Shown here: piece by piece, positions 17,148 through 25,262 of the stretch | Position numbering within the stretch: the stretch's first letter is position 1 | Layout: each line of letters begins with the position of its first letter | Source of the DNA: Pseudomonas nitroreducens NBRC 12694 | Lineage (GTDB): Bacteria; Pseudomonadota; Gammaproteobacteria; Pseudomonadales; Pseudomonadaceae | Reading direction: 5' to 3' | Assembly (NCBI RefSeq): GCF_002091755.1 | Contig: NZ_BDAI01000001.1 | Location: 744,001 to 808,000 of the forward strand | DNA length: 64,000 nt | Program-made: the position numbers and the translations under genes | Notes under the pieces: generated by a model | What the model saw: only the letters and a program-made list of their open reading frames with translations | Database searches by the model: none | Told to the model about the DNA's origin: nothing

Positions 17148-17797
17148 CGCGCCGCCTCCCGTGCGTGCTGACCCAGGTCGAGGGCGCGATAGCCTGAAGG
17201 CATACGCTCCAGGGTGTGGTGGGTGGTCAGCACCACCAGGCCACCGCGCTCGCAATGGCCGGCGAGGTGTTCTTCGAGCTGCGCCACGCCCTGTTTGTCC
17301 AGGGCCGTGAAGGGTTCGTCGAGGATCCACAGCGGCGGCGCGTCGAGGTAAAGACGCGCCAGGGCCACGCGGCGCTGCTGGCCGGCGGACAGGGTATGGC
17401 AGGGAACGTCCTCGAAACCGCGCAGGCCGACGGCCTCCAGCGCTTGCCAGATGGCATCGCGGTTGGCCGGCTGGTGCAGCGCACAGAGCCAGGCGAGATT
17501 CTCTTCGGCGGTGAGCAGGCCCTTGATGCCGGCGGCGTGGCCGATCCACAACAGCAGCCGGGCCAGCTCGTGGCGTTGCTCGGCGAGCGGCTTGCCGTTG
17601 AGCAGCACCTCACCGGCGGTGGGCTGCATCAGCCCGCTGAGCAGGCGTAGCAGGCTGGTCTTGCCGCTGCCGTTGGGGCCGACGATCTGTAGCATCTCGC
17701 CCGCGCCCAGTCGCAAATCGAGACGCTCGAACAGCATGCGCCAGTCCCGCTCGCAGGCGAGCGCCACGGTTTCGAGGAGGGGATGGTTCAAGGGCAT
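17144..17797 (-). CDS. ccmA: Haem exporter ATP-binding protein CcmA
   Basis: An ABC ATPase of 217 residues: Walker A GPNGSGKTS (about residue 37-45), signature LSAGQQRRVALARL (about 134-147) and Walker B LWILDEPF (about 156-163). ATG 17797 is used; a TTG two codons earlier is also open. It is the first gene of the ccm operon. A TATAAT box 85 nt upstream is its likely promoter. Confidence 0.93.
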   Translation of the reverse strand: MPLNHPLLETVALACERDWRMLFERLDLRLGAGEMLQIVGPNGSGKTSLLRLLSGLMQPTAGEVLLNGKPLAEQRHELARLLLWIGHAAGIKGLLTAEENLAWLCALHQPANRDAIWQALEAVGLRGFEDVPCHTLSAGQQRRVALARLYLDAPPLWILDEPFTALDKQGVAQLEEHLAGHCERGGLVVLTTHHTLERMPSGYRALDLGQHAREAAR

Positions 17798-17881
17798 CGG
17801 CAACCGTCGGGCAGAAAACAGTCAGTGGTGCAAAAAAGCGGCCATACCGTCCGGACCGCCAAGCGCAGCCTCGGGCGGCGC

Positions 17882-17887
17882 ATTATA
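17882..17887 (-). promoter_or_regulatory. Probable -10 box of the ccm operon promoter
   Basis: Read on the minus strand the bases are TATAAT, a perfect sigma-70 -10 element, about 85 nt before ccmA. No good -35 hexamer is seen at 16-18 nt spacing. Confidence 0.5.
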
Positions 17888-17992
17888 CACAGCCGTTCCT
17901 AAGCCCGACGTCAGGTTTTTCGACAGGGTGTAACGTCAAATCAGCGCACCCTGCCAGCCTCAAGCGCCCTGCCCCGCGGCCGCCGGACGGTC

Positions 17993-18019
17993 TAAAGTCC
18001 CTGCAATCGCCGCCGATAC
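17993..18019 (+). promoter_or_regulatory. Sigma-28 (FliA) promoter of the FliK-like/FlhX pair
   Basis: TAAAGTCC at 17993-18000, an 11-nt spacer, and GCCGATAC at 18012-18019. The enterobacterial FliA consensus is TAAAGTTT-N11-GCCGATAA, so 13 of 16 positions and the exact spacing match. Transcription would start near 18026, about 32 nt before ATG 18058. Confidence 0.75.
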
Positions 18020-18057
18020 ACTGGGCGTAATCCCGTCACGCCGCCTACAGGTCCCCG

Positions 18058-19668
18058 ATGCCAAGCGAAATTGGCGCTTCCCGTCCGCTACCGCCTACGC
18101 CGTCGCTGCGCAGCACGCAGAACGCCGCCGAGCTGACGCTCAAGCTCGCGCAAAGCCTGGGCGATCTGCTGCCGCCGGGGGAAAAGGCCCATGCGGAAGT
18201 GCTGGCGGTACGTGACGGGCAGGTGAGTTTCCAGTTGCTGCTGCGCCTGACCATGGCCAGCGGCCAGCAGGCGCTGGTGGTGGCGGAAAGCTCCCAAGCG
18301 CTGCCCAAGGGCAGCACCCTTCAGCTGTCGACTCTGAACCAGACCAGCCTCGCCGCCACCCTGCTGACCCAACCAAGCCTGGGCTCGCTGGGCCTGGGCG
18401 GCGCCAGCCAGACACCGCTGGGAAGCCTCGACCTCGACGTATTGCCGGTCGGCACGCTGATCCAGGGCAAGGTCGATGCCAGCCAGTTGGTCGCCCTCGG
18501 CAAGGCCGAACAGGTGGTTTACAAGGTCCTGGTGACGCTGCTCAACACTCCGCTGGCCGGGCGCCAGCTGAGCATCGAATCGCCCAACCCGCTACCGCTC
18601 AACAGCCTGCTCAGCGCCCGTGTGCAGGACCAGCAGGCCTTGCAGTTCCTGCCGATGAATGCCCGCCTGGAACAGCTCAACCTGAGCCTGCAACTCAGCG
18701 CCCAGCAGAGCCGCCAGGGCCCGCTGGACGGACTGCTCAAGGCGCTGCAGGGCGCTGGCAGCAACCCGGACATCAGCCCAGAACTGCGCCAGTCAGTGGA
18801 TAAGTTACTGGGGGCGCTGCCGGACGTGCGCCAGCTCAGTGACGCCAAGGGCGTGGCCCAGGCCTTCCAGCAGAGCGGCGCGTTCCTCGAAGGGCAGATG
18901 CTGCGCGGTGTCGAAAGCCTTCCCCTGGACCTCAAGGCCAACCTGCTACGGCTGATCGCCCAGTTGCTGCCTGCCGTGCAAGGCGGCACGGCGGCGGCCG
19001 TGCTGAACAATCTGCCGGGCAACGCCATGGCCGGTGCCAGCAATCTGGCGCAGGCCATGCCGGCCTTCGTGCGCAACGCCCTGGGTGTCATCGGCCAGAC
19101 CAGCGGGCGCACGCCGTCAGCGATCAGCTTTCCGCTCCCCAGCCGGCTTGCCAGTGAACTGGAGCAGGAGGGTGATCTCGAATCGCTGCTCAAGCTCGCC
19201 GCGGCCGCGGTTTCGCGCCTGCAGACACACCAGTTGGGCAGCCTGGCGCAAAGCGACGTTCTCCCCGACGGTACGGTGGTGAATACCTGGCAGCTGGAAA
19301 TCCCCCTGCGCCATCAACATCAGATGGTGCCGATCCAGGTGCGTATCCAGCAGGAAGAAAAGGACAGCCCGGCCAGCGAGCGCGAGCAGCAGACCCGCGA
19401 CATGCTCTGGCGCGTCGACCTGGCATTCGACCTGGACAGCCTCGGCCCGCTGCAGGTCCAGGCCACCCTGGCCCACGGCAGCATCGGCACCCAGCTGTGG
19501 GCCGAGCGCGACACCACCGCCAACCTCATCGATGGCGAACTGGGCACCCTGCGCCAACGCCTGAGCGACGCCGGCCTGACCGTGGGCGAGCTGAGCTGCC
19601 GCCAGGGCAAGCCGCCCCAGGGGGCGCGGACGGCCGTGGAACAGCGCTGGGTGGATGAGACCGCATGA
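18058..19668 (+). CDS. FliK-like flagellar hook-length control family protein (second copy)
   Basis: A 536-residue Gln/Leu/Ser-rich protein with no signal peptide. Residues 1-380 are low-complexity and helical, rich in LGSLGLG-like segments. Residues about 400-525 look like the C-terminal Flg_hook (FliK) domain, with PIQVRIQQEE, LAFDLDSLGPLQVQATLAHG and LRQRLSDAGLTVGEL in the order seen in FliK. The main fliK lies elsewhere in the window (46148-47455). Its stop overlaps the start of the FlhX gene, so the two are coupled. A sigma-28 promoter precedes it. It probably interacts with export-gate components, but its job is unproven. Confidence 0.8.
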   Translation: MPSEIGASRPLPPTPSLRSTQNAAELTLKLAQSLGDLLPPGEKAHAEVLAVRDGQVSFQLLLRLTMASGQQALVVAESSQALPKGSTLQLSTLNQTSLAATLLTQPSLGSLGLGGASQTPLGSLDLDVLPVGTLIQGKVDASQLVALGKAEQVVYKVLVTLLNTPLAGRQLSIESPNPLPLNSLLSARVQDQQALQFLPMNARLEQLNLSLQLSAQQSRQGPLDGLLKALQGAGSNPDISPELRQSVDKLLGALPDVRQLSDAKGVAQAFQQSGAFLEGQMLRGVESLPLDLKANLLRLIAQLLPAVQGGTAAAVLNNLPGNAMAGASNLAQAMPAFVRNALGVIGQTSGRTPSAISFPLPSRLASELEQEGDLESLLKLAAAAVSRLQTHQLGSLAQSDVLPDGTVVNTWQLEIPLRHQHQMVPIQVRIQQEEKDSPASEREQQTRDMLWRVDLAFDLDSLGPLQVQATLAHGSIGTQLWAERDTTANLIDGELGTLRQRLSDAGLTVGELSCRQGKPPQGARTAVEQRWVDETA

Positions 19669-20006
19669 AGAAGGCCAGGAAAGCCCCACACCAGGTGATC
19701 GCGCTCAACTATGACGGGCAGAGCGCGCCGACCCTCACTGCCAAGGGTGACGACGAACTGGCGGAAACCATCCTCGCCATCGCCCGCCACCATGAGGTGC
19801 CGATCTACGAGAATGGTGAACTGGTGCGCCTGCTGGCGCGCCTGGAGCTGGGCGACGCGATTCCCGAGGCGCTCTACCGCACCATCGCCGAAATCATCGC
19901 CTTCGCCTGGTATCTCAAGGGCAAGAGCCCGCTGAACGACACGCCAGGGGCGCCGCCGGACGCGATGCCCCTGTTGCTGGAAGGACCGGACTTCCGGCGC
20001 CAGTGA
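19665..20006 (+). CDS. FlhX: orphan FlhB C-terminal domain protein
   Basis: The 113-residue protein aligns by eye to the FlhB cytoplasmic domain just after the autocleavage site: VIALNYDGQSAPTLTAKG matches FlhB VALQYDAEKGGAPRLLAKG, and the VPIYENGELVRLLARLELGDAIP region matches the later part. The NPTH motif that FlhB cuts is absent; APHQ stands in its place. Such proteins (FlhX, FhlB) can partly replace the cleaved FlhB C-terminal fragment in other bacteria. The start overlaps the stop of the FliK-like gene by 4 nt. Confidence 0.85.
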   Translation: MKKARKAPHQVIALNYDGQSAPTLTAKGDDELAETILAIARHHEVPIYENGELVRLLARLELGDAIPEALYRTIAEIIAFAWYLKGKSPLNDTPGAPPDAMPLLLEGPDFRRQ

Positions 20007-20012
20007 CCAGCC

Positions 20013-20510
20013 TCAGCTGCGACACTCGCAGCCGAGCTGGGCCGGCGGATGATCGCCTGCCGGGGCGAAATCGCAGAACTCGCGAACCGATTGACGGATT
20101 GGCTGCCGGTCCTCGCTGTGATAGAGCACCATGCCGCTGGTCACTTCGCGCAACTGCGCCAGCGACAGCGGCTTGTCCAGCACATCCAGCAGCGGTACGC
20201 GGTTGGCCCAGGCCCATTGCATCAGCCCGCGCTTTTCCTCGGCACTGTAGTGCCCGACCAGCAGGAACTGGCGGAAGGTATTGCTCTGACTCAGCGCCTT
20301 GAGGCTCAGCAGCTCGCCGGGCCCCGGGCGGAAGTCGTCATGGATGAACAGGCTGTAGCGTTGCCGGGTGGCGAGCGCCTTGCGTACTTCATCCAGGTTC
20401 AGGCACAGGCTCAGGTGATAGAACTCCAGACGATTGAGCAGCACGCTGTAGTTCAGCAGCCGACCGGGATGCGAGCACAGCACCATGGCACGTCGGGAAA
20501 TGGTCGCCAT
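20013..20510 (-). CDS. Pseudo-receiver-like protein of unknown function
   Basis: A 165-residue soluble protein. The spacing of hydrophobic strands (AMVLCSH, YSLFIHDDF, FRQFLLVGHYS) and a LLDVLDKPLSLAQL segment with Lys-Pro suggest a response-regulator receiver fold. The acidic pair after strand 1 is missing, so it is likely not phosphorylated in the usual way. The C-terminus is Cys-rich (LGCECRS). It converges with the FlhX gene (6 nt apart). ATG 20510 is used; no strong ribosome site is visible. Confidence 0.5.
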   Translation of the reverse strand: MATISRRAMVLCSHPGRLLNYSVLLNRLEFYHLSLCLNLDEVRKALATRQRYSLFIHDDFRPGPGELLSLKALSQSNTFRQFLLVGHYSAEEKRGLMQWAWANRVPLLDVLDKPLSLAQLREVTSGMVLYHSEDRQPIRQSVREFCDFAPAGDHPPAQLGCECRS

Positions 20511-20951
20511 ATCGATGGCCTCGGGAGAAGTTTTGACGAGGCCAATTTAGCGACGATTTGACGCCTTTCTTATCAGATAAATCCGAATCACCCGTCAGCT
20601 TAATCCCACAAAATCCTGATCAGATGGATGGTAGTCCGCCGCTATCGCCCAACATCGGCACGGAACTGCCCCCCAGCTTTCGCCATCCATGCAGTCCGGA
20701 TCGGAATATGGAACCTGTTCAACTTTGAGAGCCAGCCCGGCGACAGGTGGGCAAAAGCACATGAAGTCGCCGTCCTCTTCGGCTACACACAACCGTCAAG
20801 CTGTGCAGTGACCGGAACCGAACCGGCAGTCACCAGTGTCAATTGGACGACGGGGCGCCGGAAGGACGAGTTCTCGGTGATTCGATTGGCAAGCACCTCC
20901 ATCCGTTCATGCCGTCCACCGTGCGGCAAGGGAAGTCTGATTTTGAGCAAG
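20511..20951. other. 441-nt non-coding gap before the GabP-like gene
   Basis: No supported gene. By eye it is more AT-rich than its surroundings at the left (20540-20620), with GGCCTC/GAGGCC arms at 20517-20522 and 20538-20543 and a TTATCAGATAA near-palindrome at 20570-20580. An open frame runs through it in phase with the permease, but its residues do not look like coding sequence. It probably holds the divergent promoters of the permease and pseudo-receiver genes. Confidence 0.4.
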
Positions 20952-22352
20952 ATGAATGATCTGGCCAGCGAGGCCCCCAGCACCGAACTCAAAGGCGGCC
21001 TGAAGTCCCGCCATCTGACCATGATGTCCATCGCAGGAGTGATCGGCGCGGCGCTTTTCGTCGGCTCCGGTAAGACCATCGCCATGGCGGGGCCGGCTGC
21101 GGTACTAGCCTACCTGGGCGGCGGCATTCTGGTGGTGCTGGTCATGCGGATGCTCGGCGAAATGGCCGTCTCGCAGCCCGATACCGGATCGTTCTCCACC
21201 TACGCCGACCGCGCCATCGGACGCTGGGCCGGTTTCACAATCGGCTGGCTGTACTGGTACTTCTGGGCTCTCCTGATGGGCTGGGAGGCCTTCGTCGCCG
21301 GCACCATCCTCAACAGCTGGTTCCCGATGATTCCGGGCTGGAGCTTCGCCCTGATCGTCACGCTGGCGTTGATGCTGGTGAACTTCATGAACGTGCGCAA
21401 CTACGGCGAATTCGAGTTCTGGTTCGCCCTGATCAAGGTCGTTGCCATTGTCCTATTCATCTGCATCGGCGGCTTGGCGATCGCCCACCTGTGGCCATGG
21501 GGGAACACCAGCGGATGGTCGAACCTGACCGCCGTCGGTGGCTTCATGCCCAATGGCGGGCAGGCCGTGGTGGTAGCCCTGCTAGGCGTGATGTTCGCAT
21601 TCCTCGGCGCCGAGATCGTCACCGTAGCCGCAGCCGAGTCGGCCAATCCCGGCAAGGAAATCATCAAGACGACTAGATCGGTGGTCTGGCGCATCTGCCT
21701 GTTCTACATCGGCTCGATCTTCATCGTGGTGGCCCTTGTGCCCTGGAACAACCCGCACCTTGGCGATCCGACCTGGGGTTCGTATCGCGTCACCCTGGAT
21801 ATGCTGGGTATTCCCCACACCGGTCTGATCGTCAATTTCATCGTCCTGACCTCGGTGTGCAGCTGCTTCAACTCGGCGCTCTACACGGCCTCGCGCATGC
21901 TCTACTCGCTGTCGCGACGCGGCGATGCCCATCGCATCATGCAGATCACCGGGCGCAGCACCGGCACCCCCTACGTGGGCGTGATGATCTCCAGCATCTT
22001 CGCCCTGGTGGCGATATTCCTGTCGGCCATGCACTGGATGGACGTGTATGACGTGCTGATGCAGGCCACCGGCACCATCGCCCTGTTGGTCTACCTCGTC
22101 ATTGCGTTCTCCCAGTTGCGCATGCGCCGAAAGCTGGAAGCCGAGGGCCGGGACATCCAGCTCAAGGTCTGGCTGTTCCCGTGGCTGACCTATGCAGTGA
22201 TCGTGTTCATCATCGGCGCCTTCATCATCATGGTCTGGGAAGGAACCTACTTCTACGAAGTCGTCTACACCCTGCTGCTGGCAACAGTCATCGTCGTCAT
22301 GGGCATCGTCGCGCAGACGTTCAACATCGGCACGAACAGTCGCAAGCACTGA
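20952..22352 (+). CDS. gabP: GabP-type amino acid permease (APC superfamily)
   Basis: A 466-residue permease with twelve membrane helices. The N-terminal LKSRHLTMMSIAGVIGAALFVGSG (split here by normal numbering around residues 15-38) is the typical amino-acid-transporter family entry motif, and SYRVTLDMLGIPHTGLIVNF is close to GABA permease. It imports GABA or a related amino acid with protons. ATG 20952 is used; a TTG at 20943, seven nt after AAGGGAAG, may be the true start and would add three residues. It sits in the gap between the chemotaxis block and the FlhX pair with no metabolic partner nearby. Confidence 0.82.
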   Translation: MNDLASEAPSTELKGGLKSRHLTMMSIAGVIGAALFVGSGKTIAMAGPAAVLAYLGGGILVVLVMRMLGEMAVSQPDTGSFSTYADRAIGRWAGFTIGWLYWYFWALLMGWEAFVAGTILNSWFPMIPGWSFALIVTLALMLVNFMNVRNYGEFEFWFALIKVVAIVLFICIGGLAIAHLWPWGNTSGWSNLTAVGGFMPNGGQAVVVALLGVMFAFLGAEIVTVAAAESANPGKEIIKTTRSVVWRICLFYIGSIFIVVALVPWNNPHLGDPTWGSYRVTLDMLGIPHTGLIVNFIVLTSVCSCFNSALYTASRMLYSLSRRGDAHRIMQITGRSTGTPYVGVMISSIFALVAIFLSAMHWMDVYDVLMQATGTIALLVYLVIAFSQLRMRRKLEAEGRDIQLKVWLFPWLTYAVIVFIIGAFIIMVWEGTYFYEVVYTLLLATVIVVMGIVAQTFNIGTNSRKH

Positions 22353-22371
22353 GTACGGCGACAATCACCAC

Positions 22372-22387
22372 GCCCCACTTCCGGGGC
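22372..22387. terminator. Bidirectional hairpin between gabP and the DUF2802 gene
   Basis: GCCCC and GGGGC pair across a 6-nt loop, and a T-rich stretch (ATTCATTTT) follows on the plus side. It lies between two convergent genes and could terminate both. Confidence 0.5.
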
Positions 22388-22418
22388 CTGATTCATTTTC
22401 GGGCTAGATGCCCGGCAC

Positions 22419-22826
22419 TCAGTCGCGCACCTTGCCCTGATGCAGGCGGGCGACCAGCTCGGCCTCGGCCTGGGACAGGCCGCAGCTCTGGGTCAGGTCT
22501 TCGGGGCTGGCGCCCATGCCGACCAGGCGCGCGGCCTGGCTGAAGGACAGGCTGGTGGGGTCGCGCTGCTCGATGCGCACCAGGCGCTCCGGCAGCGGCG
22601 CGACCTGTTTGGTCAGCTCGCGCAGCTCTTCGCCCATGCGGATATTGATCTGCTGGTACGACTCGATGCGCTTGCCCTGCTCTTTCAGGCGCTGCTCGAA
22701 CACTGCCAGCTGCTTGGCCAGTTCGGCGGCCTGCGCCTGCTGGTCGCGCTGCCGGCCGGACAGCCAGACGCAGGCCAGCGCCAAACCGGCGCAGACGATA
22801 CTGAGTACCACCAGGGCGATCAGCAC
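22419..22826 (-). CDS. DUF2802 protein, last gene of the chemotaxis operon
   Basis: A 135-residue protein with one N-terminal membrane helix (residues 2-22), a coiled coil (about 28-75, RDQQAQAAELAKQL onward) and a small C-terminal helical domain with AARLVGMGASPEDL, which is the DUF2802 signature. This gene follows cheW in Pseudomonas flagellar loci. Function is unknown; membrane anchoring beside cheW suggests a role at the polar array. It starts 1 nt after the cheW stop. Confidence 0.75.
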   Translation of the reverse strand: MLIALVVLSIVCAGLALACVWLSGRQRDQQAQAAELAKQLAVFEQRLKEQGKRIESYQQINIRMGEELRELTKQVAPLPERLVRIEQRDPTSLSFSQAARLVGMGASPEDLTQSCGLSQAEAELVARLHQGKVRD

Positions 22827-22827
22827 C

Positions 22828-23307
22828 TCAGATGCTCTCCAGCTCCGACCACTCTTCCTCGGTCATCATCTTGTCCAGCTCGACCAGGATCAGCAGCTCG
22901 CCGTTCTTGTTGCAGACGCCCTGGATGAACTTGGCCGATTCCTCGTTACCGACGTTCGGCGCGGTCTCGATCTCGGACTGGCGCAGATAGACAACCTCGG
23001 CAACGCTGTCGACCAGGATGCCCACGACCTGCTTGTCGGCCTCGATGATGACGATGCGGGTATTGTCCGAGACCGGCGCCGGGTCCAGGCCGAAACGCTG
23101 GCGGGTGTCGATCACGGTGACCACGTTGCCGCGCAGGTTGATGATGCCCAGCACGTAGCTCGGGGCACCGGGGACCGGCGCGATCTCGGTGTAGCGCAGC
23201 ACTTCCTGGACCTGCATCACGTTGATGCCGTAGGTCTCGTTGTCCAGGCGGAAGGTGACCCACTGCAGAATCGGATCTTCGGCACCTTGCGCTGACGTTT
23301 TCTTCAT
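22828..23307 (-). CDS. cheW: Chemotaxis adaptor CheW
   Basis: A 159-residue CheW-domain protein (residues 15-150) with ILQWVTFRLDNETYGINVMQ and GIINLRGNVVTVIDTRQRFG. It links chemoreceptors to CheA. It lies 72 nt after the CheW-like gene and just before the DUF2802 gene, the usual Pseudomonas order. Confidence 0.93.
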   Translation of the reverse strand: MKKTSAQGAEDPILQWVTFRLDNETYGINVMQVQEVLRYTEIAPVPGAPSYVLGIINLRGNVVTVIDTRQRFGLDPAPVSDNTRIVIIEADKQVVGILVDSVAEVVYLRQSEIETAPNVGNEESAKFIQGVCNKNGELLILVELDKMMTEEEWSELESI

Positions 23308-23379
23308 ATCCCCTCGCCTCTTCTGGTACCGCGCCGCCTGCGGCGCGATGGTTGTCTTTCAATAAGGTAGCGCCCGGCC

Positions 23380-24324
23380 TCAGGGCTTCAGGTGCTTCGC
23401 CGCGCCGCTGGCGATCAGTTCGGCCAGGGCCGAGACATCCAGCAGCGCGCACATCTGGTCGATCACCGTGCCGGCCAGCCACGGGCGCTGCTGGCGCTGG
23501 CTGCGCCACTTCACCTCGGACGGGTCGAGGCGAACCGAGCGGCTGACCTGGTGCACGGCCAGCCCCCACTCGTAGCCCTGCACGGAAATCACGTACTGCA
23601 GCCCCTCGCGGTAGTCGTCGCGGTAGCGCTCGGGCATCACCCAGCGCGCGGTGTCGAGCACCTTGAGGTTGCCGTTCTGCCCCGGCAGGATGCCAAGGAA
23701 CCAGTCCGGCTGGCCGAACAGCGGGGTCAGGTCGTGCCCCGCCAGCGGATAGATCGAGCCCAGGCAGACCAGCGGCACTGCCAGGGTCAGGCCGGCGACG
23801 TCGAACAGCAGGCACTCGAACGGCTCGGCAGCCCATACCGGACGACCATCGTCGAGCAGCTTCAGCGGCGCGGCGGGCATCTCGGCGCTGCCGGGCTGGT
23901 GCAGGTCGATGACCTGGCCGATCTGCGCCGGCGGCTCGTCGGCGATCGGCGCCTCGATGACCGGGGCGACCGGTTCGGGCAGCAGGGCTTCGATGACCTT
24001 GGGTTCAGCAACTGACGCGCGGGCGACGCCGCTCAGGCGCGCATCACGAACCTGCTCTTCGAGCACGGCCGCTTCGAATTCGTCGAGGCTGACGCTGGTT
24101 TCCGGCGCCTGCATCACCGCTGCCTGAGGTTCGGCGGTGAGTGGCTCCACCGGCTCGCTGACCACCAATGCCACCGCGGCGACCGGAACCGGTGCAACGG
24201 GTGCGGCAACGGGCTGCGCCAGCGGCTCCACGGCGAAGTCTTCGAAAGTGGCCTCCTGCAGCAGCGCATCCAGGTAGGACTGCAGCGCGAGCTGGGGGCG
24301 AGTGGCGGTAGCGGAACGACTCAT
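23380..24324 (-). CDS. CheW-domain protein with long Pro/Ala/Glu N-terminus (ParP-like)
   Basis: Residues 1-165 are an acidic, Pro/Ala/Val-rich extension; residues about 170-310 form a CheW domain with FECLLFDVAGLTLAVPL and GILPGQNGNLKVLDTARW. In Vibrio a comparable CheW-like protein, ParP, is encoded next to the ParA-like ATPase ParC and keeps the array at the pole. The next gene upstream here is such an ATPase, so the same role is inferred. ATG 24324 follows a sigma-28-type promoter by about 20 nt of leader. Confidence 0.8.
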   Translation of the reverse strand: MSRSATATRPQLALQSYLDALLQEATFEDFAVEPLAQPVAAPVAPVPVAAVALVVSEPVEPLTAEPQAAVMQAPETSVSLDEFEAAVLEEQVRDARLSGVARASVAEPKVIEALLPEPVAPVIEAPIADEPPAQIGQVIDLHQPGSAEMPAAPLKLLDDGRPVWAAEPFECLLFDVAGLTLAVPLVCLGSIYPLAGHDLTPLFGQPDWFLGILPGQNGNLKVLDTARWVMPERYRDDYREGLQYVISVQGYEWGLAVHQVSRSVRLDPSEVKWRSQRQQRPWLAGTVIDQMCALLDVSALAELIASGAAKHLKP

Positions 24325-24355
24325 GATGGATAACCGCGCAAGGTAACTGTCCAGC

Positions 24356-24383
24356 CTATCGGCAGCGGATGCGCAGGACTTGA
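24356..24383 (-). promoter_or_regulatory. Candidate sigma-28 promoter before the ParP-like gene
   Basis: On the minus strand, TCAAGTCC, a 12-nt spacer, and GCCGATAG. The spacer is one longer than the enterobacterial FliA consensus, but both boxes are close. It would drive the ParP-like gene, cheW and the DUF2802 gene independently of the long che transcript. Confidence 0.55.
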
Positions 24384-24421
24384 ACACATCCGTCGGATTC
24401 TTCTGTGGGTGCCAGCCATGC

Positions 24422-25210
24422 TCAGGCTACCTGGCTCGCCGGCACATGGGCCAGCAGATGCTTGAGCAACGCACGGTAGGCGATCACGCCCCGGCTGTTG
24501 CTGTCGTTGCGCGACGGCACCATGCCCAGGCGGCTGGCGTCGCGCAGCTTGGTGTCCACCGGGATGAAGGCTTGCCACAGCGTGTCCGGGTAGGTATCGC
24601 GCAATACCCGCAGGGTGCCCAGGGACGCCTGGGTACGGCGGTCGAACAGGGTCGGCACGATGGTGAACGGCAGCGCCTGCTTGCGCGAGCGGTTGACCAT
24701 CTTCAGGGTGTTGACCATGCGCTCCAGGCCCTTGAGGGCGAGGAACTCGGTCTGCACCGGGATCACCAGGTGCTGGCTGGCCGCCATGGCGTTGACCATC
24801 AGCACACCCAGCAGCGGCGGGCTGTCGATGATCGCGTAGTCGAATTCGTTCCACAGTTGCGCCAGGCTCTTGGCGATCACCAGGCCCAGGCCGTTCTGCC
24901 CCGGCGATTGGCGCTCCAGGGTGGCCAGCGCGGTGCTCGATGGCAGCAGGCGGATGTTCTCGTGGCTGGAGGGCAGCAGCAGTGACTCGGGCAGTCCCTC
25001 GGGCACGTTGCCCTGGTGCAGGAACAGGTCGAAAACGCTGTGCTCCAGGCTGTCCGGGTCATGGCCGAAATAGCTGGTCATCGAGCCGTGGGGGTCCAGG
25101 TCGACGATCAGCACGCGCTTGCCGGCATCCGCCAGCAGGCCCGCCAAGGCGATGGAGGAAGTGGTCTTGCCGACGCCACCTTTCTGGTTGGCTACCGCCC
25201 AGACTTTCAT
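24422..25210 (-). CDS. ParA-family ATPase of the polar chemotaxis system (ParC-like)
   Basis: The 262-residue protein begins MKVWAVANQKGGVGKTTSSI with the deviant Walker A motif of ParA/MinD ATPases, followed by VLIVDLDPHGSMTSYFG and IIDSPPLLGVL. It is chromosomal but not the genome-partition ParA; in the che-mot locus of vibrios and pseudomonads this homologue positions chemotaxis arrays. ATG 25210 is preceded by GGGGAG. The ParP-like gene follows 97 nt downstream. Confidence 0.88.
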   Translation of the reverse strand: MKVWAVANQKGGVGKTTSSIALAGLLADAGKRVLIVDLDPHGSMTSYFGHDPDSLEHSVFDLFLHQGNVPEGLPESLLLPSSHENIRLLPSSTALATLERQSPGQNGLGLVIAKSLAQLWNEFDYAIIDSPPLLGVLMVNAMAASQHLVIPVQTEFLALKGLERMVNTLKMVNRSRKQALPFTIVPTLFDRRTQASLGTLRVLRDTYPDTLWQAFIPVDTKLRDASRLGMVPSRNDSNSRGVIAYRALLKHLLAHVPASQVA

Positions 25211-25262
25211 AGTGCGCGCTCCCCGGTGGCACAGCATCGGCTCAGGATCGTAGTCATGGTTC

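Noticed and set aside
20660..20680. Sigma-54-like GGCACG...TGCC upstream of gabP
   Set aside because: GG and GC are nine nt apart, not the required ten.
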